From Marinobacterium profundum (GTDB lineage: Bacteria > Pseudomonadota > Gammaproteobacteria > Pseudomonadales > Balneatricaceae), in contig NZ_BCNS01000129.1 of NCBI RefSeq assembly GCF_001528745.1, positions 20,681 through 84,680 of the forward strand: a stretch of 64,000 nt of DNA, written 5' to 3'. Below the pieces are notes generated by a model, which searched no databases, had not been told where the DNA came from, and was given only the letters and a program-made list of their open reading frames with translations. A program made the translations under genes and the position numbers. Positions within the stretch are counted from its first letter, which is position 1, and each line of letters starts with the position of its first letter. Below, one piece after another: positions 36,871-46,318 of the stretch.

Positions 36871-38073
36871 ATGTTTATAGATCGACAGATGGCACAAAAA
36901 ATCGTTGATCGGGCGATGAAAATCACCGGTGTGAACGTCAACGTGATGGATCACCACGGTGTCATCATTGGCTCCGGCGATGCTGCGCGCATCGATCAGC
37001 TGCATGAAGGTGCGCTGCATGTGCTGAGCAGCCAGAGCGAGGTGGATATTGCCCGCGACCAGGCAGGAAGGCTCAGCGGCGTGCAGGGCGGGGTGAATCT
37101 GCCGATCCGCAGCAGCGGTGACATAGTCGGTGTGGTGGGCATTACCGGCGAGCCGGAAGAGGTGCGCCGCTACGCCGATCTGGTGGTTATGACCGCCGAA
37201 CTGATTGTGGAGCAGGCTACAGTCACCGCCCAGGTGCAATGGGACAGTCGCCAGCGCGAGAGCGTGCTGCTGCGCCTGATCGAGGGCGGCACGTCGGACT
37301 CGCTGTTCGAGGATCGCGTGGCCCGGCTGCAACTGGATCTGAGTCTGCCAAGGGTGGTGGTGGTGCTTGAGCTGGTGCAGGCCGCGGACGGTACCGACCT
37401 GCCATTACCACAGTTACAGCAGTTGCAGCATCAGCTGGCAGCGGCCAGTAGCGCCACGCTGCTGGCTATTACCACGGCGCGGCAGATGGTAATGCTGGTG
37501 CCAGTGCCCCTGAAGGGGGGGGATGCTGCCAGGGCTGGGGACGCACCAAACCGGGGCAGCGTCGGCTGGGACAAGGCCTTGTTCCGGCGTCAGATGGATG
37601 CCCGCCTGCGGCCGCTGCAGCAGTACGATACTGTGCATTACCGGGCCTGTGCGGGCGATTATTTTTCCGGACCCCAGGGCCTGGCCCAGTCTTATCGCAG
37701 TGCCCTCAAGGCGCAGGCGGTGACGCGGGGCCGGACGACGCCTGCAAGCCTGAGTTTTGCCACCGAATCGGCGCTGGACTTGCTGCTGCTGGATGCCGCA
37801 GAGGGCTGGGCCGGTCAGCATTTGCTGCGCGAGTTCGAGGCCTTTCTGACGCAGGACAAAAATGGCAGCCTGCAACAGACACTGGAGGCCTACCTGGCTG
37901 AAAACATGGACCTGGCACGAACGTCTGCGCGGCTGCACATCCATCGCAACACCCTGCGTTACCGGCTCGACAAGATAGGCACCCTGTTGCAGCTCGACCT
38001 GGGATCTGTCGATCAGCTGCTGCAGCTGTTCGTGACCCTGCGACTCTACAGCCTGAGCCATAACCCGGGCTGA
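36871..38073 (+). CDS. cdaR: CdaR-type sugar-diacid/glycerate utilisation regulator
   Basis: A 400-residue transcription activator of the CdaR (SdaR) family, which in enterobacteria responds to D-glycerate and controls glucarate/galactarate genes. Residues ~1-130 form the diacid-recognition domain (MAQKIVDRAMKITGVNVNVMDHHGVIIGSGD, LHEGALHVLS, GVNLPIRSSGDIVGVVGITGEPEEVRRYADLVVMTAELI). A GGDEF-like/CdaR middle domain follows. The C-terminal PucR-type helix-turn-helix reads ARTSARLHIHRNTLRYRLDKIGTLLQLDL. A GTG nine bases upstream could also serve as start; the ATG has GAGAGTGAAAG in front. It reads divergently from pyruvate kinase and precedes the glycerate kinase by 150 bases, its likely target. 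Confidence 0.92.
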   Translation: MFIDRQMAQKIVDRAMKITGVNVNVMDHHGVIIGSGDAARIDQLHEGALHVLSSQSEVDIARDQAGRLSGVQGGVNLPIRSSGDIVGVVGITGEPEEVRRYADLVVMTAELIVEQATVTAQVQWDSRQRESVLLRLIEGGTSDSLFEDRVARLQLDLSLPRVVVVLELVQAADGTDLPLPQLQQLQHQLAAASSATLLAITTARQMVMLVPVPLKGGDAARAGDAPNRGSVGWDKALFRRQMDARLRPLQQYDTVHYRACAGDYFSGPQGLAQSYRSALKAQAVTRGRTTPASLSFATESALDLLLLDAAEGWAGQHLLREFEAFLTQDKNGSLQQTLEAYLAENMDLARTSARLHIHRNTLRYRLDKIGTLLQLDLGSVDQLLQLFVTLRLYSLSHNPG

Positions 38074-38223
38074 AAAATCGCCGGCGACAGGTCTAAAGGC
38101 CGGTTATTGTGCAACTGTACAAAAAGCCGTAGCAGGCGCAGGCGTTATTTGTCGTCCTGGCCAAAGCACCTTTGCCGCGCGCTGTGCCACTATGGTTTCA
38201 ATCCCGACCGATGGAAAACCCAC

Positions 38224-39378
38224 ATGAAGATTCTGATCGCACCTGACTCATTCAAGGAAAGCCTGTCCGCGCAAGGCGTGGCCCAGGCCATTGGCCGTGG
38301 CTTCCAGGCGGTGTTCGCCGATGCCGAGCTGGTATTGCTGCCGGTCGCCGATGGCGGCGAAGGCACCACCCAGGCACTGGTGGCGGCCACCGGCGGTGCG
38401 CTCTTCAGCGCTGAGGTGACCGGGCCCATGGGTGAGACCGTGAAGGCCAGTTGGGGCACCCTGGGGGATGGCACCACGGCGGTGATCGAATCGGCGGCAG
38501 CCTCCGGGCTTGATCTGGTGCCCATGGCGCAGCGCAACCCCTGGCATGCCACCACGCGGGGCACCGGCGAGCTGATCATGGCGGCGCTGGATGCGGGCGC
38601 GCGCCATATCATCGTCGGCCTGGGCGGCAGTGCCACCAACGATGCCGGCGCCGGCATGTTGCAGGCCCTGGGTGTGCGGCTGCTGGATAAAGAGGGAAAT
38701 GATATAGCTGCCGGTGGCGCTGGGCTCCAGGCACTGCACAGCATCGATGCCAGCGGCATGGACCCGCGTCTGGCCGATACCCAGTTCGAGATTGCCTGCG
38801 ACGTGGATAATCCGCTGACCGGTGAGTTCGGTGCCTCGGCAGTCTTTGGCCCGCAAAAGGGTGCCGATGCGCAGATGGTGAAACAGCTGGATGCCTGCCT
38901 CGGGCGTTTCGCAGCAGTTGTGCTGGCTTGCCACGGCAAGGATATAGACGCAACGCCCGGTGCCGGTGCCGCCGGTGGCCTGGGCGGCGCCTTTCTCGCC
39001 TTCACCCAGGCGCGGCTCAAAAGCGGTATCGATATAGTGATGGATGCGGTGGAAATCGACCGCCACCTGGAAGGCACTGATCTGGTAATCACCGGGGAAG
39101 GGCGTATCGACAGCCAGACGGTACGCGGCAAGACGCCGGTGGGCGTCAGCAAGCGCGCCCAGCGCGCCGGCGTGCCGGTCATCGCCCTGGCGGGCTCGGT
39201 CAGTGAGGATTCGGACCTGGTGCACGCCCATGGCATCGATGCGCTGTTCAGCATAGTACCGGGGGTCGTCACACTACCCCAGGCGCTGGAGGAGGCCGAC
39301 AGTAACCTGTATCGCACGGCCCGCAATATTGCCGCCACCTGGAAGTTGGCGCAGGCGTTTGAGGCCAAGCGGCGCTAG
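38224..39378 (+). CDS. glxK: Glycerate kinase (GarK/GlxK family)
   Basis: A 384-residue kinase phosphorylating glycerate (2-phosphoglycerate in the bacterial GarK/GlxK group). It starts MKILIAPDSFKESLSAQGVAQAI and carries LPVADGGEGTTQALV, VGLGGSATNDAGAGMLQALG, GASAVFGPQKGAD, AAGGLGGAF and the C-terminal VITGEGRIDSQTVRGKTPVGVSKRA, the full set of family motifs. The frame is open 117 bases further upstream, but that extension is not family-like, so the ATG at 38224 is used. It follows cdaR on the same strand and closes a small glycerate-to-pyruvate group with pyruvate kinase. Confidence 0.94.
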   Translation: MKILIAPDSFKESLSAQGVAQAIGRGFQAVFADAELVLLPVADGGEGTTQALVAATGGALFSAEVTGPMGETVKASWGTLGDGTTAVIESAAASGLDLVPMAQRNPWHATTRGTGELIMAALDAGARHIIVGLGGSATNDAGAGMLQALGVRLLDKEGNDIAAGGAGLQALHSIDASGMDPRLADTQFEIACDVDNPLTGEFGASAVFGPQKGADAQMVKQLDACLGRFAAVVLACHGKDIDATPGAGAAGGLGGAFLAFTQARLKSGIDIVMDAVEIDRHLEGTDLVITGEGRIDSQTVRGKTPVGVSKRAQRAGVPVIALAGSVSEDSDLVHAHGIDALFSIVPGVVTLPQALEEADSNLYRTARNIAATWKLAQAFEAKRR

Positions 39379-39483
39379 CCGTAGGTTTCCGGCTGAGCGC
39401 CGAGGGTATGTGTGCCCCGGAATTCGCAGGCTCATTCCAGGCTACGGGCTCTATGTAGGTTGGCAATGAGCGCAGCGAATTCC

Positions 39484-39871
39484 GACATCCACAGCGAAGC
39501 TGTGGCAAGCGGCGGTGCAGTTTACCCACATAGGTAACAGTTCAGTTCAATAACATGGGTGACACTTAGCTTCAGAATTGGAGGTTTATGATTCTTGAAA
39601 CTGCCGTGCTGACGGGCGTTTCGAGGCGGTTTTATGGTTGGGGTTGCGCCTTGCTGGCGCGTTACTTTCTTTGTTCGCGAAACGAAAGTATCCAAACCTC
39701 TTTTCCTTGAGAGACGACGCGCCCGATGACGCCTTGCTGCTGCGCTCTAAGCCCATTCTGCGGGCGCCGCTAACGCACATCCATGTGCTAATCGGCGTCG
39801 ATACAGTCCCTGTATCGACCTTTCAGGCCTGATCGCACAATGACCTCAGTGCTCGCCGGCGTCATAAGGGG
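39484..39871 (+). repeat. Structured ~390-bp repeat element, copy A
   Basis: It begins with the hairpin CCACAGC-gaa-GCTGTGG (39489-39505). It then shares long stretches with copy B, including GCGCC-ttgct-GGCGC and an ACTTTC...GAAAGT stem. Two hairpins near the end are GCACAT-cc-ATGTGC (39775-39788) and GTCGATACAG-tcc-CTGTATCGAC (39797-39819). It ends GTCATAAGGGG. It resembles the REP-like intergenic elements often found in high-GC proteobacteria, whose short open frames are mis-called as genes. Confidence 0.8.
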
Positions 39872-39923
39872 GGACAAGAGCGGTTCTGATGTCTCTGATG
39901 TTGTACCTGGGCCCTATCCAGGC

Positions 39924-40312
39924 GACATCCACAGCGAAGCTGTGGCAAGCGTCGGTGCAGTTCACCCACATAGGTAACAGTTCTGTTCAATAACATGGGT
40001 GACACTAAGCTTCGGAATTGGAGTTTGCGGGTTCTGGGAACTGTGGTGCTAGCGGGCGTTTCGAGGCGGTTTGATGGTTGGGGTTGCGCCTTGCTGGCGC
40101 GTTACTTTCTTTGCACGCGAAACGAAAGTATCCAAACCTCTTTTCCTTGAGAGACGACGCGCCCGATGACACCTTTCCGCTGCGCTCTGACGCCATTCGA
40201 CGGGCTCCGCTGACGGTACATCCATGTACCTCATCGGAGGCGCAACAGTCCCTGTTGCACCCCTGCGGGCCTAATCGTCGAATGCCCCCTGTGCTCGCCG
40301 GCGTCATAAGGG
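39924..40312 (+). repeat. Structured ~390-bp repeat element, copy B
   Basis: Second copy, offset 440-442 bases from copy A and in the same orientation. The same hairpins are present, but with different stem sequence: GGTACAT-cc-ATGTACC (40215-40230) and GCAACAG-tcc-CTGTTGC (40242-40258). Pairing is kept while bases change, so the secondary structure appears conserved. Confidence 0.8.
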
Positions 40313-40375
40313 GAATTAAAGCCGCTCTGTTATCCCGGTGGTACGAATGGCACCGTGCGGCGGTACGTCGTCATG

Positions 40376-40432
40376 ACGAATCACGAATCACGAATCACCA
40401 ATCACGAATCACGAATCACGAATCACCAATCA
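40376..40432 (+). repeat. Heptanucleotide tandem repeat with 28-bp higher-order period
   Basis: Eight 7-bp units run without gaps: three ACGAATC and one ACCAATC, then the same four again, plus a final A. The identical placement of the variant unit shows duplication of a 28-bp block. It is non-coding and prone to length change by slippage. Confidence 0.9.
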
Positions 40433-40905
40433 GGCTGTTGCTTTGTTAACCTTTCGCCTAGCCCCTTTTTTCTTGCTCTCGCCCTTGCTCTCAAGCCCTT
40501 GCCCCTGGCTCCCGCTTTCGGCATTATGCTGAAGGCACCGACGGAGTACAGGTGCTTGATTTTTGATCAGATATAAAGCAAATCGTCAGCTGAGCAGCGG
40601 AAGCCAGGCTGGGTGAACTCCTCCCCCATTCCTTAATTCCCCTGTTTCCTGGCGCAGCCTGCGCCGTATCGCAGCCAGCATTCCGTTTTCGGTAGGGCGG
40701 TAGCGTGGTTTCTGGCGCGCTCGGCCGATCTGCCGGATTCTCAGTGTGGCAAAAGGCAAGACTTGACCCCGTTACCGCTCGCAAGCTCAAAGGGTTCAGA
40801 AACTATTTCGGGCTACCCGGCAACAGCAGGAGCCTGTCACTTAGTTTGGTGATTATCCGCTATGATTCGCGGGCTTAGGTGTGACAATCGTGATCAGCTA
40901 AAAGA

Positions 40906-42714
40906 ATGACAAAAAAGGACAGGCGATTGGTTAGAATCATGGAAATCGACATCGGGCAACTTGGCGTGCGGTTACCGCGCGGAGAAGTTGGGATGGTCAT
41001 TGCACAACCGTATGTGGAATTCGTCTCTCACGAACCGTTTTCGATCAAGCCCGAAAATAGAGACGCCGCGATAGCAAGCATCGACGCTACGATGACCATT
41101 GCTCTGGAATGCGCACACGGCGCTGAAAAAACCCACTTCACTATCTTTCCCGAGTGCGTGCTACCTGGACTGGATGGCTTCGACCGGATCACGGCGGCGA
41201 TGAATGACAGAGGATGGCCGACCAGCACGGTTGTTTTAGGCGGACTCGAGGGCCTCACTCGCGCCCAGTTCGGCGAACTTATTCAACGACCAAATACAGC
41301 CTTCGACGAAGTCGGAAGTTCGTTGGAACGTATTCGTCAGGACCAATGGGTCAACTGCTGCGTGACTTGGGCGAAGCTCGAGTCTGGTGAGGTCTGCTCT
41401 TGGATTCAGCCCAAGATTGAGCCTGCAGGGGTCGAGTTGCAGGTGAGCCATCAGTCGATGTTCAAGGGGCAGTCCATCTTCTTGTTCAAGGGTACGTATG
41501 CCAAAACAAATATACCTTACCGGTTTGCGACCCTTATTTGCTTTGATTGGATTGGCGCTAGAGACCAGCGCCGCATTTGGGAATGGCTACTGCTGCATAT
41601 TGATCAGAAAGCAGGTGAAATAGAAGCACAACTGCCACTTACGTGGCTGTTCGTTGCGCAATGTAATCCGGGGCCGTCGCACGCGTCCTTCATGAGTCAA
41701 GTTCAGCCGTTCTTCAATCCGTTGCATTTCCCCAATGTACTTAGGGATGAGACCTGTTTGGTAATGGCGAATGTGGCCGGGAATGTGGTTCCGGGGATGG
41801 CAGAACAATACGGCCGCTCTGCGGTCATCTTCGCAACCTCAAAGTTCATGAAGCCAGAATGCATGCCCACGTACTGCAACGGGGGCGAGTTACAACGACC
41901 AGGGAATCCCTTAGAAAACTTCAAAGACGCAGTGTTTCGAGAGCGGGGTGCATGCATTCACTCGTTCCGGCAGCTGAATCCTAGTGCTTTGCTGCCGGGC
42001 GCAGCCGGAAAGCGACATGCCCTTGCGGACGCCACCGTACATCCCTTTCCGGGAACAACTGACCCACGAACGCCGAACGGGCTCGTTCCGGCGGTAGTGA
42101 AGTGGGTTAACGACGAACTGGATGACTCCGAAAAATCCTTAGAGACCCACTACCCGCAATTACCACTGGCCAGTGCTGCTGGAGTAGCGCATCAAAGATC
42201 GGTAAATGCCCTTCGCTTGCTTCCAGCGGCTGCGCTTAGCAAAACGATATTGGTTGCAAGTCCCGGGACTAATAGCGTTCCAGATCATTGGCGGGACACA
42301 CAGTCTCAAGCTGTTAAGCATGTTCTCCACACGTTCTCTATCCTCGAAGCAGCGCAATATCCGGCCATGTTTCATGGGAACGGAGCGCAGGCAACTATCA
42401 TGAAGGGTGATCTAGGCGTTGAGGTCGTAGCGGTGATTGGCCGACGTCATGAGGAATGCGACATGCACGTGATTGGCCAGCTTCCAGAACATCGAGGTCA
42501 ATTACTCTTGGTCAGCCGAGATGAAGACAATACGTCGTGGGATCCACGAATGCGGACTATATTTGACCAAGCCGCTGAGCCGACGAAGGAGCTCAATATC
42601 ACTGATCCTACCAGTGCAGTCATTCGGGTCGGATACCAAGATGTCCTCAAAGCATATCGAGATGCTGTCAACCAATCGGCTCTAAGGGAGGCAATCGATG
42701 CTGCAATCTCCTGA
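40906..42714 (+). CDS. Nitrilase-fold (CN-hydrolase-like) protein, candidate defence effector
   Basis: A 602-residue protein of unrecognised specific family. The first ~340 residues carry a plausible nitrilase-superfamily catalytic triad: E83 in FTIFPE83CVLPGLDG, K170 in WIQPK170IEP and C212 in FATLIC212FDW. Spacing is near that of true CN-hydrolases, and the later VAQCNPGPSHASF and ETCLVMANVAGN fit the fold. Residues ~350-602 have no motif I recognise. There is no signal peptide or membrane helix. ATG at 40906 is used; an ATG at 40939 is possible, with AGGACAGG before it. It overlaps the next gene by 17 bases, so the two are co-translated. Base composition is lower in G+C than the flanks. 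Nitrilase domains occur in some reverse-transcriptase phage-defence systems, so an effector role is plausible but unproven. Confidence 0.72.
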   Translation: MTKKDRRLVRIMEIDIGQLGVRLPRGEVGMVIAQPYVEFVSHEPFSIKPENRDAAIASIDATMTIALECAHGAEKTHFTIFPECVLPGLDGFDRITAAMNDRGWPTSTVVLGGLEGLTRAQFGELIQRPNTAFDEVGSSLERIRQDQWVNCCVTWAKLESGEVCSWIQPKIEPAGVELQVSHQSMFKGQSIFLFKGTYAKTNIPYRFATLICFDWIGARDQRRIWEWLLLHIDQKAGEIEAQLPLTWLFVAQCNPGPSHASFMSQVQPFFNPLHFPNVLRDETCLVMANVAGNVVPGMAEQYGRSAVIFATSKFMKPECMPTYCNGGELQRPGNPLENFKDAVFRERGACIHSFRQLNPSALLPGAAGKRHALADATVHPFPGTTDPRTPNGLVPAVVKWVNDELDDSEKSLETHYPQLPLASAAGVAHQRSVNALRLLPAAALSKTILVASPGTNSVPDHWRDTQSQAVKHVLHTFSILEAAQYPAMFHGNGAQATIMKGDLGVEVVAVIGRRHEECDMHVIGQLPEHRGQLLLVSRDEDNTSWDPRMRTIFDQAAEPTKELNITDPTSAVIRVGYQDVLKAYRDAVNQSALREAIDAAIS

Positions 42715-45700
42715 GGCTCTTAGACTTCCGAAAGAGCTCCGCGTCACGCTGTCAGAACTCATGGTTGGGGCGACCTTTACAGAGGAAGTCATTTGCGACG
42801 ATTGTCTGCCGGTGTTATTGGTGCTGCGTAGTCATGCTGTCACTGCATTTGCGGTCGGTGACGAGAACGATTATGAGCCGCTGTACGAAGCGTTCAAGAA
42901 ATACTACTTGAAACAAGCGTTGGAGTGGTCCGCAAAGGATGTATCCTTTGTCTTTTGTATTCCGTCGGATATCGTAGTTCACGAGTCCTTCCGTTCTCGT
43001 GTCGAAGTCGACGTCTACTTTTGCAGAAAGTATGTCATTCAGCTTGAACGTAATTTGGCTTCCGGCCTTGCAAGGCTGCCGTTTCTTCCGCTGTCGCCAA
43101 TCTCACCGGGAGTTCAGACAAGACCGCCGTCCGCGCAAACGTTACTTAAGCAGAGCAACTTGACGGCCGAGTTGGCAAGCGCTCTCGTCGTGCCCTCCAA
43201 GAGTAGTGCAAACAAGATTCTTGCCGCGTGCCTTGAAGGCACATTCGGCGAACCAAACAAGATCGCAGAGGCGCGCACCGTGGCATCCTCGGAGGCTCAG
43301 GCCGAAGATCAAGTGCAAACTACGCTCAAGTCAATCTCCATTGAGAACTTCCGGGCCTATCGAACGAAGAAGGAGTTCACGCTTGGCTCAGCTGTTACCG
43401 TCCTTTATGGTCCCAATGGCTTTGGTAAGACGTCGTTCTTTGATGCCATCGACTTTGTCGTCACTGGTGGCGTCGGCCGGCTTTCGAAGGTTAGCAGAGA
43501 CTTGGCAAAGGCAGCAAAGCATCTAGACAGTGACGGCGAGCCGACGGAGGTTTCCCTGACGTTTGAGCGTGATGGAAAGCAGCACGTCATCACCCGCAAC
43601 CTGGCAGAACGTAACAACGCTCTGGTGGACGGGATGGTCACACCGAGAAAGGATGTATTGAGCCTTTTGACTGGAGGGGCGTCAGTTGGGGCCGACCGCG
43701 TGGACAACATGGTGGCTCTATTCCGCGCAACTCACCTATTCAGCCAAGACAGCCAAGAACTTACGAAGCACGTGGAGGAAAGATGCGAACTGCCTGCGGA
43801 CATAGTGTCCCGTATGCTCGCATTTGAAGACTATGTAAGCGGCTTGAAGAAGACCGAGGATGTGCTGAAGCTCGCGCGTAAAATGCTTATGGACGCGCAA
43901 ACACAAGCGCAGGACATTCGCATGTCCATCAACAAAGAACGAGAGGAGTTGAGGCGCCTTGAAGGCCTCGCTGCTGAGAACACATCTCCAGGCGCACTCG
44001 ATGAGCGATTCACAGAGTTACAACGAGCGATTTTGACTGCGGGTTTTAACATGACCGGTATCGACCCGCGAGACACAAGGTCTCTCCGTGCGATGCTGGA
44101 ATCGTCTGCGGCTGAGGCAGCTGGGGTGCGTGGTGCTATTTCCAAAGCCCTTGAGCACGCTGGAAGTTTGAAGACACTGCGTGGACAATTAGAGCCTATA
44201 GCCGCTCAGCTTGAGGAGCGTAAGACACAATTAGAACATGCCCTAATCACCGCCGATGACGCGGTGGAGTCCCTTGCAGCGCTCACGAGCGCACTTGCAG
44301 AGGCAAAAGCTCAAGACAAAGCTGTGCAGAACCGAAAGGGTTGGTTTTTGTGGGCTGTATCTGTTCAACCGGAATATGAGCGATTGAATACACAGGTTCA
44401 GGTGCTCACTGATGGTCTGTCGATGCTCACGCAGCGCTTGGAACAACAGAGGGAAACTCAGGCTAAAGCATTGTGCGCCCAGCAGGAATCAGTTGCTACG
44501 GTTCAGCGCCTTGAGGCCACGTTGAAGACTGCTGGAGACTTGCGATCTCGCGTGCAGTGGGTGAGCGAACTGGCTGGGCATTGGGAGCATGCAGAACCCA
44601 AATTGATTACCGCGCGGGCACTTGAGACCGAGTTACAGAGCGCAATAGAAACGAGGCATGCGCAGTTGGACGAGGCGCAGCAGGCAGTATTGGCACACGA
44701 GCATCTGGTCGCTCGATTGGAGCGAGAACTCAATTCTGCCAAGAGCAATGACACGACTCTGAAGGGGCTGATTGCTGAGCTCCGTACACACGTAGATGGC
44801 GCGACCTGCGTGCTATGTGGTCACAACCATGGGAGTCAAAACGAGCTCCTGGCTGCAATTGATCGGCGCATGGAGCACGGTGACCTTGTCGTTCGACTTA
44901 GCGAGACACTGGCTAACGAACGTGTAAAGTTGCAAACGCAAGTAGCGGCACGACAAAGTGTGTTCGATAGGCTGAGCCAGGAAGAGCAACGATTGGTGCA
45001 AACCAAGACCGAGCGCGAACAGTTGGAGCGACAGCAAACGACCTACGAAACGGCACTCAGTTCCTTCGGAATTTTGTTGTCGAGCAATACGGCTCAACAG
45101 CTTGCGCAGATGAGCATGCAAGTGCATGACGCCGAGCAAAACGCTGCAAACGCCGCCAGTAATGCCCGGAAACTGCTGGTCGCCCTAGAGACTGCACTTG
45201 CCTCCGCCACAGATGGTTACAAGACATTGGAGCGCGAACACCAAGCCTCGTCGACCGCGCTTGAGGATATGAAGCACCGGATAAATGAATTGGTTGTCGA
45301 AGCAAATCGCGGGACGGTGAATCTCGCTGCAGGGCTCCAAGCATTGAGCGAAGCGCAGCGAGACGTGGAGGTCAGGGTCGCCCAAGCTAGCTCATCAGTT
45401 CAGGCTGCGAACACTAAGCTGGACGCCCAAAAGGCCGTCAGCGATGCTGCCAAGGCGTCCCTTGCCACAGCACGCACCAGACATCAGCAGGCAAGTCAGA
45501 CGTGGAACAGTTACCAGACAAACATGCAGACTCTGGGTGCGGCGTTGACCGCCGCAGGATTTGGAAACGATGTATCTGAGGAGCAATTGCATCAGCAAGT
45601 CCAGATGTCTACTGAACATGAAGTGACAGCTTTAGGTTTGCGTGACCGAGTAGCAAAACTTGAGGTGGCTGTAGACACTGCAGCGACTTCCGCTGCCTTC

Positions 45701-46318
45701 CAAAATTTGCGCGAACGAATACAGGCTAACGAGAAGCTGGTACAGCAAGCGGACGAACGCGCTCAGGAGGTTAAACCCTGGATATCATACTTCGAAGGAA
45801 TCACTAAACTGTTAGGAGGTGAACAAGCGATTGCGACGAAGCACTTTATTACCCAGTACGGACCAAGGACAGCAGTGATTCAGCAGCGGCTACGTCCGGT
45901 CTATGGTTTCGAAGAAATTGAAGTGTCGAGTAAGGACTCGAACATTGGTATTCGAGTTAATAGGAATGGGGAAGCATTGAAGCCCACCCATTACTTCAGC
46001 CAATCTCAGATACAGACGCTCATTTTGGGGCTATTCCTGACTGCTTGCAGCTCTCAGACTTGGTCTGGGTTCTCTTCTATCATGATGGACGACCCTGTGA
46101 CGCACTTCGATGATCTGAACACGTATGCGCTATTGGACTTGATATTAGGTCTTCAAAGTTCTACCGAAGGTGCACGGCAGTTCGTCATCTCCACATGCGA
46201 CGAAAAGCTACTACAGTTGGCGCGCCAGAAATTTAAGCACATGGGGGCCGAAGCAAAGTTTTATAGATTCTCAGCCATAGGAGCTGGGGGGCCGATGGTA
46301 AATGAGATTTCTACTTGA
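42698..46318 (+). CDS. Rad50/SMC-like ATPase with zinc hook, candidate defence sensor
   Basis: A 1206-residue protein. Residues 1-~205 are an N-terminal domain I do not recognise (VICDDCLPVLLVLRSHAVTAFAV...). The ABC-type head starts at ~208 (LKSISIENFRAYRTKKEFTLG) with Walker A G238-PNGFGK244-T. Two long coiled-coil arms (~390-700 and ~720-1060) are joined by a Rad50-type zinc hook C704-VLC707-GH. The second half-head follows, with the signature-like YFSQSQIQTLILGLFL, and Walker B IMMD1131D1132PVTHFDDLN. The protein is probably cytosolic and DNA- or nucleic-acid-end-sensing, and would dimerise through the hook. The start overlaps the nitrilase-fold gene, which points to one two-gene system. 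It is not housekeeping SbcC or RecN: the N-terminal domain and the partner are wrong for both. Confidence 0.8.
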   Translation: MLQSPEALRLPKELRVTLSELMVGATFTEEVICDDCLPVLLVLRSHAVTAFAVGDENDYEPLYEAFKKYYLKQALEWSAKDVSFVFCIPSDIVVHESFRSRVEVDVYFCRKYVIQLERNLASGLARLPFLPLSPISPGVQTRPPSAQTLLKQSNLTAELASALVVPSKSSANKILAACLEGTFGEPNKIAEARTVASSEAQAEDQVQTTLKSISIENFRAYRTKKEFTLGSAVTVLYGPNGFGKTSFFDAIDFVVTGGVGRLSKVSRDLAKAAKHLDSDGEPTEVSLTFERDGKQHVITRNLAERNNALVDGMVTPRKDVLSLLTGGASVGADRVDNMVALFRATHLFSQDSQELTKHVEERCELPADIVSRMLAFEDYVSGLKKTEDVLKLARKMLMDAQTQAQDIRMSINKEREELRRLEGLAAENTSPGALDERFTELQRAILTAGFNMTGIDPRDTRSLRAMLESSAAEAAGVRGAISKALEHAGSLKTLRGQLEPIAAQLEERKTQLEHALITADDAVESLAALTSALAEAKAQDKAVQNRKGWFLWAVSVQPEYERLNTQVQVLTDGLSMLTQRLEQQRETQAKALCAQQESVATVQRLEATLKTAGDLRSRVQWVSELAGHWEHAEPKLITARALETELQSAIETRHAQLDEAQQAVLAHEHLVARLERELNSAKSNDTTLKGLIAELRTHVDGATCVLCGHNHGSQNELLAAIDRRMEHGDLVVRLSETLANERVKLQTQVAARQSVFDRLSQEEQRLVQTKTEREQLERQQTTYETALSSFGILLSSNTAQQLAQMSMQVHDAEQNAANAASNARKLLVALETALASATDGYKTLEREHQASSTALEDMKHRINELVVEANRGTVNLAAGLQALSEAQRDVEVRVAQASSSVQAANTKLDAQKAVSDAAKASLATARTRHQQASQTWNSYQTNMQTLGAALTAAGFGNDVSEEQLHQQVQMSTEHEVTALGLRDRVAKLEVAVDTAATSAAFQNLRERIQANEKLVQQADERAQEVKPWISYFEGITKLLGGEQAIATKHFITQYGPRTAVIQQRLRPVYGFEEIEVSSKDSNIGIRVNRNGEALKPTHYFSQSQIQTLILGLFLTACSSQTWSGFSSIMMDDPVTHFDDLNTYALLDLILGLQSSTEGARQFVISTCDEKLLQLARQKFKHMGAEAKFYRFSAIGAGGPMVNEIST

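Larger units (their letters stand above)
39379..40905. other. Repeat-rich non-coding region at the left edge of the accessory island
   Basis: About 1.5 kb without a credible gene. Open frames here lie inside repeated sequence and differ between the two copies. It contains two copies of a ~390-bp element (39484-39871 and 39924-40312), a 57-bp heptamer tandem repeat (40376-40432), and GGCAAGACTTGACCCCGTTACC-like sequence at 40755-40776 that recurs in part further right. A TATGAT at 40861-40866 could be the -10 box for the next gene. Confidence 0.65.

Noticed and set aside
40376..40432. CRISPR-like array
   Set aside because: The repeat is only 7 bp with no spacers and no cas genes; it is a simple tandem repeat.
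39638..40449. Short open frames with shared protein-like starts in the repeat region
   Set aside because: They lie inside the two structured repeats, which are conserved in pairing rather than in coding; typical false calls in such elements.
42698..46318. Housekeeping SbcC or RecN
   Set aside because: It has an extra N-terminal domain, no sbcD neighbour and a nitrilase-fold partner.
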